This document shows, in pieces, positions 19,776 through 25,971 of a DNA stretch of 64,000 nt. Source of the stretch: Halodesulfurarchaeum sp. HSR-GB (GTDB lineage: Archaea; Halobacteriota; Halobacteria; Halobacteriales; Halobacteriaceae); contig NZ_JAVKGN010000001.1 in the NCBI RefSeq assembly GCF_031432215.1, positions 434,001-498,000 on the forward strand. The letters are read 5' to 3'. The position numbers and the translations under genes are program-made. Positions within the stretch are counted from its first letter, which is position 1; every line of letters starts with the position of its first letter. The notes beneath the pieces are model-generated. The model ran no database searches, was not told the DNA's origin, and saw nothing but the letters and a program-made list of their open reading frames with translations.

Positions 19776-21380
19776 ATGCAGCGGCTCCCCGATCGACTGA
19801 CCGAGACGCGGCAGTGGTTCGGCGAGCGTCGCGAAACGCTATCGCCGTTCTACCTGGCAGCCCTCCTGCTCGGGGGCCTCGTCGCCGTCCTCGTGGTCGC
19901 CCCGTTGTTCTGGCTCGTCCTCCGGGCCGGCACGGTCGAGCCGACACGGGCGATCGAGCTGGTCACGTCACGTCGCACCGTCATGATCGGGGCTCGAAGT
20001 ATCGCGCTCGTGTTGGGGACGACGGTCGCGTCTGTTCTGCTCGGGGTGCCACTGGCGGTACTCACGACCCGAACCGACCTCCCCGCCCAGCGTCTGTTCT
20101 CCGTCGTCATCGCCCTGCCGCTGGTGATTCCCAGTTACATCGGGGCCTTCGCCTTCGTCTCGGCGTTCGGTCGCCACGGTGAGGTCGGCTCCCTGCTGGG
20201 CCTGAATTTGCCCCAAATCGACGGGTTCGCGGGTGCGGTGCTGGTCATCACGCTGTACACCTATCCCTACGTGTTCCTCGGGACGCGGGCCGCGCTTCGA
20301 TCGATGGACGCCTCGCTGGTCGAGGCTGCACGGAGCCTGGACGCCGGCCCCATCCAGGCCTTTCGGCGCGTGACCCTCCCCCAGATCCGGCCCGCGATTT
20401 CCGCCGGCGCGTTGCTCGTGGCACTCTATGCGCTCTCCGATTTCGGCACGCCGGCGTTCATGGGCGTCTCCGTGTTCACGAGTGCCATCTACATGGAGAG
20501 CGAGGCGTTCAACGTGGGCTATGCGGCGTTGCTCTCCCTGCAGTTGTTGACGCTGGCGGGCGTGATTCTCCTCATCGAATCCCGAACCGGCCGCGCCAGC
20601 GGCCAGACCGCCCGGAGACGAGGGAGTCCGATCGAACTCGGGTGGCTGCGGTACCCGGCAATGGGGCTCGTGGGACTGCTGGGCGCGGTGACGATCCTCC
20701 TCCCCGTCGGGCTCTTCCTCTCCTGGATGGTGCGCGGGACCGGCGGGGCGGTCCCCTCACTCGCCTTCCAGCCCCAGCACGCCCTGAACTCGATCGGGTT
20801 CTCGCTCGCGGCCGCCCTGGTCGCCAGCGTGATGGCCCTCCCCGTGGCGTACCTCGGGGTCAGCGGCCGGAGCCGGCTGGGCCGGCTGCTCGAACGCGGG
20901 ACCTACGTCGGCTTTGCCGTTCCCGGTGTCGTCATCGGTCTGGCACTCGTCTTTCTGGGCTCGTCGACGGCTCCGTGGCTCTACCGGACGGCTCCGCTTT
21001 TGGTGTTCGCCTACGTCGTGCGATTTCTCCCCCAGGCGGTCGGGACGACCCGATCGGCCCTGGAAGGGTTCGACGACCAGGTCGCCGAAGCGGCTCGCAC
21101 CCTGAACGCCGGCCCCTGGCGGACGTTCAGGGAGGTGGTCCTCCCGGAGATCGCACCGGGGGTGCTCGCGGGTGCGGCCCTGGTATTTCTCACGACGATG
21201 AAGGAGCTCCCGGCGACGCTCATGCTCCAGCCGATCGGGCGTGACACCCTGGCGACCATGATCTGGGCCGCCCACGGGAGTCTTTACTACCGGTATGCTG
21301 CGGTCCCCGCGCTGGTGCTCATCGTCGTCTCGGGGGTCTCGATGCTCGTCCTGCTTGCCCAGGACGAAAGCGGGATCTGA
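19776..21380 (+). CDS. Iron(III) ABC transporter permease (FbpB-like)
   Basis: A 534-residue protein with two fused permease halves, each about six membrane segments. EAA loops are visible as EAARSLDAGPIQAFRRVTLP (about 183-202) and again as EAARTLNAGPWRTF near 435. The fusion is normal for FbpB. It lies five bases after the substrate-binding gene; the ATPase is divergent. Confidence 0.92.
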   Translation: MQRLPDRLTETRQWFGERRETLSPFYLAALLLGGLVAVLVVAPLFWLVLRAGTVEPTRAIELVTSRRTVMIGARSIALVLGTTVASVLLGVPLAVLTTRTDLPAQRLFSVVIALPLVIPSYIGAFAFVSAFGRHGEVGSLLGLNLPQIDGFAGAVLVITLYTYPYVFLGTRAALRSMDASLVEAARSLDAGPIQAFRRVTLPQIRPAISAGALLVALYALSDFGTPAFMGVSVFTSAIYMESEAFNVGYAALLSLQLLTLAGVILLIESRTGRASGQTARRRGSPIELGWLRYPAMGLVGLLGAVTILLPVGLFLSWMVRGTGGAVPSLAFQPQHALNSIGFSLAAALVASVMALPVAYLGVSGRSRLGRLLERGTYVGFAVPGVVIGLALVFLGSSTAPWLYRTAPLLVFAYVVRFLPQAVGTTRSALEGFDDQVAEAARTLNAGPWRTFREVVLPEIAPGVLAGAALVFLTTMKELPATLMLQPIGRDTLATMIWAAHGSLYYRYAAVPALVLIVVSGVSMLVLLAQDESGI

Positions 21381-21395
21381 GCCCAGGACGGTGGA

Positions 21396-21403
21396 GTTTA
21401 ATG
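21396..21403 (+). promoter_or_regulatory. TATA box of the TRAM protein gene
   Basis: GTTTAATG lies about 28 bases before the ATG at 21427, supporting that start and a leaderless mRNA. Confidence 0.5.
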
Positions 21404-21426
21404 GGCTGAGCCGCTATGCGCCTGTA

Positions 21427-21915
21427 ATGGCGATGTGCCCACTCGCGGACGACTGTCCCCACTTCTCTGAGCAGATCGACGGCATGGGATGTCAGCACTT
21501 CGGGGACCGGGGCGGGATGGAGTGGTGCAAACACTACTCCCAGCCCATCGAGGACCTGAAGACCGCGCCGGTGGTCCCCGGCGAGGAAGTAATCGTCGAG
21601 GTCACCGACATGCACGAGAGTGGGGCCGGCGTGGGCCACCACCAGGAGACCGGCTTTGTCATCATGGTCGACGGCGTGCTCCCCGAGGCCTGGGTCGAGG
21701 CCACGGTCGACACCGTGAAGTCCAACTACGCCCGTGCGAGCCTCGAACAGAAACTGGACGGCCCCCCGGACGACGAAGCAGACACGGCGGAAGAAGCGGA
21801 GGACACCGCGGAGACGGGCGATGAAAGCGAGGAAAAGACAGAATCCGAGGAGCGGAAAAAGCGAGCGAAAGACGACCCGCGACTGGGCAGTCGGGAGAAC
21901 TTCTGGGGAAGCTAA
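21427..21915 (+). CDS. TRAM domain protein with N-terminal Cys cluster
   Basis: A 162-residue protein. The first 45 residues contain Cys4, Cys9 and further Cys/His residues (CPLADDCPHF, CQHFG, WCKHY), suggesting a metal site. A TRAM beta-barrel follows (GEEVIVEVTDMHESGAGVG, roughly 52-110), an RNA-binding fold. The C-terminus is a long acidic tail of Glu/Asp/Thr and a final RLGSRENFWGS. Archaeal TRAM proteins can act as RNA chaperones; that role here is inference. Confidence 0.85.
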   Translation: MAMCPLADDCPHFSEQIDGMGCQHFGDRGGMEWCKHYSQPIEDLKTAPVVPGEEVIVEVTDMHESGAGVGHHQETGFVIMVDGVLPEAWVEATVDTVKSNYARASLEQKLDGPPDDEADTAEEAEDTAETGDESEEKTESEERKKRAKDDPRLGSRENFWGS

Positions 21916-21956
21916 GCGTCGGTTGCCTTTTTGGCCCGGGCGATCAAGTGCTGTCA

Positions 21957-22427
21957 ATGACCGAGGTCCCAGACGTCACTGCGATCCTGGCCCGCGCCGG
22001 GTTCGATCCGTCCGAGAGCGTGTTGACCCGACGACAGGCCGAGGTCCTCGCGCTCCGCGAGCGAGGCCTGCCACAGGCAGCCATCGCCGAGGAACTCGGC
22101 ACCTCGCGGGCCAACGTCTCGAAAGTCGAGACCAGCGCCCGGGACAACATCGAGAAAGCCAGAGAGACCGTCGCCTTCGCTGAAACCCTCCAGGCACCGG
22201 TCCAGATCGACGTGGATCCAGGGACGGACCTCTATGAGGTTCCGGACCTGGTCTACGACGGCTGTGACGACGCCGGGGTAAAAGTCCCGTACTCCGCGCC
22301 CGAGGTGATGAAACTGGTGAGCGAGGCCGCCGGGGACGCCGTCGCCGGCCGTGAGGTGAAACAGCACATTCTCGTGGGGGTCACCAGCGACGGCACGATG
22401 CGAGTCCGGGTCCAACCCGAGGACTGA
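21957..22427 (+). CDS. Tfx family DNA-binding protein
   Basis: A 156-residue regulator. An N-terminal sigma-like helix-turn-helix is seen at LTRRQAEVLALRERGLPQAA through GTSRANVSKVE (about 22-60), followed by the Tfx C-terminal domain that starts near QIDVDPGTDLYEVPD. The founding member binds near a molybdenum formylmethanofuran dehydrogenase promoter; the target here is unknown. Start is the ATG at 21957, not the GTG at 21948. Confidence 0.85.
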   Translation: MTEVPDVTAILARAGFDPSESVLTRRQAEVLALRERGLPQAAIAEELGTSRANVSKVETSARDNIEKARETVAFAETLQAPVQIDVDPGTDLYEVPDLVYDGCDDAGVKVPYSAPEVMKLVSEAAGDAVAGREVKQHILVGVTSDGTMRVRVQPED

Positions 22428-22428
22428 C

Positions 22429-22695
22429 TCACCAGGTTTCGACGGTCCCGTCCTCGATATCGGCCAGACAGGACTCACAGTCCGGATCCTCGGGCTCGAA
22501 GCAAGTTGGTCGTCCCGAGTCGATTCGCACGGCCCGCCGTTCCGCGTGTTTTCGGCACACGATCCGGGCCCGGCCGTCTTCCTCGCGTGGGAGCGTACCC
22601 TCGATGCGGCCACCCGAGAACTCCGACGACGCCGCGCCGACGGTCCGACCCACCCGGCGGGCCGCCTGTCTGAACAGGGTGCCGAGATCCGCCAT
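22429..22695 (-). CDS. Small conserved haloarchaeal Cys protein
   Basis: An 88-residue protein with four cysteines (VCRKHAERR, TCFEPEDPDCESC), plausible as a zinc site. The N-terminus is basic and helical (TLFRQAARRVGRTVG). It lies between the convergent tfx gene and the divergent rpa gene. No family I can name with confidence. Confidence 0.65.
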   Translation of the reverse strand: MADLGTLFRQAARRVGRTVGAASSEFSGGRIEGTLPREEDGRARIVCRKHAERRAVRIDSGRPTCFEPEDPDCESCLADIEDGTVETW

Positions 22696-22800
22696 GGGAC
22701 ACCTACCGGATCGAGGGCTTTCAACCTCCCGCCCATACCCAGGTTTAAGGACGAACGCGGACTACCTTGCATCGTCACCCGCACCGGGGACCGATCCATC

Positions 22801-23730
22801 ATGAGCGACATACAATCCGCGGCCGAAGACATTCACGAGGAATTCGCCGAGCACCTGGACATCCAGATCGAGGACGTGGCAAACCGGCTGGACAGACTCG
22901 TCACCGAGTACAAGGTCCCACTCTCCGAGGCGCGTCGCAGCGTGGAGAATCACTACCTCGAGGAGGCGGGCCTCGAACGTGAGGACCTCTCGGCCGGCAG
23001 CGAGACCGAGGTCTCGGTCGCGGACATCGACCAGCCCGAAGAGTGGGTCAGTCTGACCGCCCAGGTCGTCGAACTCTGGGAGCCCCGCAGCGATGCAGTC
23101 GGGCAGGTGGGCCTGCTCGGCGATGCGAGTGGCACCATCAAGTTCACCGCCTGGGCCAAGTCCGACCTCGAATCCCTCGAGGAGGGCGAGGTCTATCGCC
23201 TGGACAACGTCGTCACCGACGAGTACCAGGGCCGATACTCGGTCAAACTCAACAAGACGACCGAGATCGCCCACCTCGACGAGGAGATCGAGGTCGGGAA
23301 CAACGACACCACCATGGAGGGCGCGCTGGTGGACATCCAGTCCGGGAGCGGGCTCATCAAGCGCTGTCCCGTCGAGGACTGCACCCGAGTCCTCCAGAAC
23401 GGCCGGTGTTCGGAGCACGGCGACGTCGAGGGCGAGTTCGACCTGCGCATCAAGGGGGTCCTCGACGACGGCCGGGAGGTCCAGGACGTGATCTTCGACA
23501 GGGAGATGACCGAGTCACTCACCGGGATCGACCTGGAGGAGGCAAAACAGATGGCTCAGGACGCGTTGGACACCACCGTCGTCGCCGACGAGATGGAGGA
23601 TACCCTCCTCGGCCGGTATTACAGCGTAACCGGCCCGATCATGGGTCGCTATCTGCTCGCGAACGAGGTCGAAGAGCTCACAGAAGCCGTCGATCCGGAC
23701 GACGTTCTCATCCGGGCGAGGTCGATGTAG
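22801..23730 (+). CDS. rpa3: Single-stranded DNA-binding replication protein A (RPA3-like)
   Basis: A 309-residue RPA that binds ssDNA during replication and repair. An N-terminal helical segment (1-80) precedes an OB fold (about 82-160: EEWVSLTAQVVELWEP), then a zinc finger with CPVEDC and CSEHG near 195-215, and a second OB-like region. The length, single zinc finger and gene order rpa then rpap match the RPA3 type of haloarchaea rather than the longer RPA1. Start at the ATG at 22801. The partner gene begins at the base after its stop. Confidence 0.9.
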   Translation: MSDIQSAAEDIHEEFAEHLDIQIEDVANRLDRLVTEYKVPLSEARRSVENHYLEEAGLEREDLSAGSETEVSVADIDQPEEWVSLTAQVVELWEPRSDAVGQVGLLGDASGTIKFTAWAKSDLESLEEGEVYRLDNVVTDEYQGRYSVKLNKTTEIAHLDEEIEVGNNDTTMEGALVDIQSGSGLIKRCPVEDCTRVLQNGRCSEHGDVEGEFDLRIKGVLDDGREVQDVIFDREMTESLTGIDLEEAKQMAQDALDTTVVADEMEDTLLGRYYSVTGPIMGRYLLANEVEELTEAVDPDDVLIRARSM

Positions 23731-24333
23731 ATGGCCGAAACCACGACCCCGACCCGGGAGCCAGCACGCCGGGTCTTCGCGACGGAACTCAACGACTCGA
23801 CGTTCACGTTCAAGGAGAGTGACGACGAGCGAGCGCCGGTGTACGTTCTCCTGCCAACTGGTGAGCAGGCCAACCGGGTGCTCGTCGTCGGGACGCTGAC
23901 CGAGACCGAGGACGTGGGCAACGAACAGGAGTACTGGCAGGGCCGAGTCGTCGACCCGACGGGGACGGTCTTCGTCTACGCCGGCCAGTATCAACCCGAG
24001 GCCGCGGGGGCGCTCCGGGAACTCGAAACACCGACCTACGTCGCCGTGGTCGGAAAACCGCGCACCTACGAAACCGACGACGGCACGGTGAACGTCTCCA
24101 TCCGGCCCGAGTCGATTACGGTCGTCGACCAGGCCACCCGGGACCGCTGGGTACTGGAGACCGCCGAGCGGACCCTCGACCGACTCGAAAACCTGGACGC
24201 GGAGACGAACGAGTACGGCGTTCGGGCCCGCGAGGAGTACGAAGACGGGCCCGATCGCTACCGATCGGCCGTCGTCGAGGCCCTTGAGGGCCTGGACGAG
24301 ACCGACGCGGCGGCCGAGACCCCGGACGCGTAG
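23731..24333 (+). CDS. rpap3: RPA-associated protein (COG3390)
   Basis: A 200-residue OB-fold partner of RPA. FTFKESDDERAPVYVLLPTG and VDPTGTVFVYAGQYQPEA mark the OB domain; the C-terminal half is acidic and helical. It abuts the rpa3 stop without a gap, as in the conserved haloarchaeal pair whose products work together on ssDNA. Confidence 0.9.
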   Translation: MAETTTPTREPARRVFATELNDSTFTFKESDDERAPVYVLLPTGEQANRVLVVGTLTETEDVGNEQEYWQGRVVDPTGTVFVYAGQYQPEAAGALRELETPTYVAVVGKPRTYETDDGTVNVSIRPESITVVDQATRDRWVLETAERTLDRLENLDAETNEYGVRAREEYEDGPDRYRSAVVEALEGLDETDAAAETPDA

Positions 24334-24382
24334 TCGGGGCGTCTGACGAACCCTTAAGGAGCCAGGCACGATAGTCATCCGC

Positions 24383-24799
24383 ATGGGGAAGAAGAACAAG
24401 ACGATCTCCTTCCGGGTCAGCGAGGAGGCCTTCCAGGCGCTCCGGGACATCGCGGAGGAGCGTGACATCTCCCTCTCTGCGGTCTTTCGGGACTACGTCG
24501 ATCAACTCGTCGCTCACGAGGGGAAAGTGCGGGTCGTCCCGGAGAACGAGGTCCGGGAGACCGACGCCGAGGAGTTCCCCCCACGGGTGGAGGTCCCCAA
24601 GAGCTTCGTTCGGGAGCACGAGCGTCTGGAACTGGAGGCCCAGCACCTCCGCGATCAGCTCCAGGAACACAAAGAGTACATCACCCGCCTCCAGAAGCGG
24701 GTCGAGGAGGGCGATACAGTCGAGGAGGTCGTCCAGCTAGAGGACCTCGACGAGGAGTTCGGGTCGGAGCAAGAACCCGACCGCTACCAGATCGGCTGA
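24383..24799 (+). CDS. Ribbon-helix-helix protein with C-terminal coiled coil
   Basis: A 138-residue protein. Residues 6-50 (KTISFRVSEEAFQALRDIAE) form an RHH/CopG-type DNA-binding domain; residues 75-115 (VREHERLELEAQHLRDQLQE) are a predicted coiled coil, so it likely dimerises. The tail is very acidic. A TATA-like TTAAGG lies about 30 bases upstream. It follows rpap3 by 49 bases and may be a regulator or a DNA-organising protein; the target is not visible. Confidence 0.8.
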   Translation: MGKKNKTISFRVSEEAFQALRDIAEERDISLSAVFRDYVDQLVAHEGKVRVVPENEVRETDAEEFPPRVEVPKSFVREHERLELEAQHLRDQLQEHKEYITRLQKRVEEGDTVEEVVQLEDLDEEFGSEQEPDRYQIG

Positions 24800-25249
24800 T
24801 CAGAGCAGTTCGTGTTTGCGCTGGGCCGCCAGTTGGGCCTGTTTCTCTCGCCCGTCGACCCGGGCGATCTCCTCGACGGCTTCGAGGTTCCGGACCGCGT
24901 CGTCGAGAAACGAGTAGATATCGCCCGGATACGCATAGAGCATGTAGTCATCGGTCATCACGTCGACGATCGATTCGGGATCGAGTTTTCGCGCCCGCAG
25001 ATCGAGGAGATAGCGGATGAACTTCCGCTCTGGGTGCCCACAATAGGGGTTTGACTGACAGGAACAGTCGAGAAAGTCCTCGGCGAAGTCCAGCACTCGC
25101 TCCCGGTTTGCCTCGTCGAGTTTCTCCAGTTCGCCCTGGAAGAGCAGGTCGAGGGTCGCCCCCGAGAAGGCCGATTTCGGGAAGGAGACCTCGAGCTGAG
25201 AGGCCAGTTGGCGGTGATTTTTCACGTAGATCTTGTCCGTGATGGCCAC
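24800..25249 (-). CDS. Conserved haloarchaeal protein with CxC-CGHPE motif
   Basis: A 149-residue protein starting MAITDKIYVKNHRQLASQL. It has a Cys motif, DCSCQSNPYCGHPERKF near 81-97, followed by helices and a Lys-rich C-terminus. I recall it as one of the DUF58xx haloarchaeal families but cannot verify which. It converges with the RHH gene with no gap and stands just upstream of, and divergent from, tRNA-His. Confidence 0.7.
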   Translation of the reverse strand: MAITDKIYVKNHRQLASQLEVSFPKSAFSGATLDLLFQGELEKLDEANRERVLDFAEDFLDCSCQSNPYCGHPERKFIRYLLDLRARKLDPESIVDVMTDDYMLYAYPGDIYSFLDDAVRNLEAVEEIARVDGREKQAQLAAQRKHELL

Positions 25250-25345
25250 GCGTAGTTCGCCGTAGCCGAGAGCGGGCCAAAAGCGTGTCGGGAGCCCCCG
25301 ACCTTTCGTAACGTATTTGGGCGCGAACCCCTTGCGTTCAGCCGT

Positions 25346-25419
25346 GTCCGGGTTAGGGTAGTGGACTATCCTTCAGCCTTGTGGAGGCTGAGACGCGGGT
25401 TCAATTCTCGCACCCGGAC
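25346..25419 (+). tRNA. tRNA-His (GTG)
   Basis: An intact cloverleaf of 74 bases. The acceptor TCCGGGT pairs with ACCCGGA; the anticodon stem CAGCC/GGCTG closes the loop TTGTGGA, giving anticodon GTG; the T arm is GCGGG-TTCAATT-CTCGC. The extra 5' G (position -1, 25346) is encoded and faces C73, as in tRNA-His. CCA is not encoded. No intron. Its 3' end is repeated twice downstream. Confidence 0.95.
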
Positions 25420-25424
25420 CTTCT
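25398..25424 (+). repeat. tRNA-His 3'-end repeat, copy 1 (in the tRNA)
   Basis: This 27-base block begins in the T stem, runs through C73 and five bases beyond it. It is identical over 27 bases to copy 2 (25558-25584) and over about 21 bases to copy 3. Confidence 0.9.
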
Positions 25425-25437
25425 TTCGCGAACAATA

Positions 25438-25476
25438 CACGAGCCCGTGCTCCGTCAGGAGCCGGGCGAATGCGTG
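25438..25476 (+). ncRNA. Bulged GTCA-tetraloop hairpin, tRNA-His cassette 1
   Basis: Stem: CACG with CGTG outside, then CCCG/CGGG, a single bulged T (25448), GCTCC/GGAGC, and the loop GTCA (25454-25457). The equivalent hairpin of cassette 2 has different stem sequences but the same loop and bulge, so the structure, not the sequence, is kept. Transcription is assumed (read-through from the tRNA). Confidence 0.6.
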
Positions 25477-25557
25477 AGCGGTGAGAGCGTTCTGGGAGAG
25501 AATTGAACCCGGGAAGGCGCGCACAGCGAGCGAATGCGAGCGAGCACGCCTTCATTC

Positions 25558-25584
25558 GGTTCAATTCTCGCACCCGGACCTTCT
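25558..25584 (+). repeat. tRNA-His 3'-end repeat, copy 2
   Basis: 27 bases identical to 25398-25424. It cannot form a tRNA because the 5' parts of the cloverleaf are missing. Confidence 0.9.
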
Positions 25585-25592
25585 CAGTACAC

Positions 25593-25640
25593 TCGAACCG
25601 GTGAGCGGCTGGTCCGTCAGGACCGCCGCGAACCGTTCGA
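25593..25640 (+). ncRNA. Bulged GTCA-tetraloop hairpin, tRNA-His cassette 2
   Basis: Outer stem TCGAAC/GTTCGA, then GCGGC/GCCGC, a single bulged T (25610), GGTCC/GGACC, and loop GTCA (25616-25619). Relative to cassette 1, one base pair in the upper stem and three in the lower stem have changed on both sides. Confidence 0.6.
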
Positions 25641-25707
25641 TCGGCGATGTGCAAGCCGAAGTGCGAGATTGAATCACGCGAGACGAGCAGAATCGAGTCT
25701 CGCCATC

Positions 25708-25729
25708 GGGTTCAATTCTCGCACCCGGA
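25708..25729 (+). repeat. tRNA-His 3'-end repeat, copy 3
   Basis: 22 bases matching the T arm and acceptor 3' strand of tRNA-His up to A72; it diverges just before the discriminator base. Confidence 0.85.
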
Positions 25730-25730
25730 T

Positions 25731-25971
25731 TTCCCGACGAGCAAAGCGAGGAGTGGAACAGTCGCCGGGAACAGAATCTGCCGCTGGTAGGCGATTTCCG
25801 GCCCGTCACGCAACCCTTATTCAAACCGCCGACCAAGAACGATGGGACATTAGCTGCCATGGATCACGAGCCACGTCGGCGATTCCGTGACGAACGGGGC
25901 CACACCCCCGGGCCAGGAGACCCTCCCGGTGGACAGCAGAACCGTCACAGAACGGCCGAGAGAGGACTCAT
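25731..25971. other. Intergenic region before the sensor kinase
   Basis: Together with the two cassettes this makes a gene-free stretch of 552 bases. In this last part I see no further tRNA fragment, no convincing ORF and no clear TATA box at the expected distance from the kinase ATG; a CTTATTCAAA block at 25816-25825 is the nearest AT-rich site, which would imply a long leader. Confidence 0.5.

Larger units (their letters stand above)
25425..25584 (+). repeat. tRNA-His cassette 1 (hairpin, inverted and direct tRNA 3' end)
   Basis: Order of parts: a bulged hairpin at 25438-25476; an inverted copy of the tRNA T region (GAGAATTGAACC, 25498-25509); an inner stem GAAGGCG/CGCCTTC enclosing a GAGCGA-rich loop; and a direct copy (25558-25584). 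The inverted and direct copies pair over 12 bases. The unit has a 160-base period with the tRNA. It is noncoding in all frames as far as I can see. Confidence 0.8.
25585..25730 (+). repeat. tRNA-His cassette 2 (hairpin, inverted and direct tRNA 3' end)
   Basis: Same plan as cassette 1 with a 151-base period: bulged hairpin (25593-25640), inverted copy GTGCGAGATTGAATC (25661-25675, one base shorter than a perfect complement), inner stem GCGAGAC/GTCTCGC around a 12-base GAGC-containing loop, and direct copy 3 (25708-25729). Confidence 0.8.

Noticed and set aside
17330-21380. Spermidine/putrescine or thiamine ABC transporter
   Set aside because: The iron-regulator dyads, the FbpA-like binding protein and the fused permease favour ferric iron, although the ATPase alone could not decide it.
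25398-25729. CRISPR-like array of three 22-27 base repeats
   Set aside because: The repeats are the 3' end of tRNA-His, the spacing is 150-160 bases, the intervening sequence is structured rather than unique spacer-like, and no cas genes are seen.
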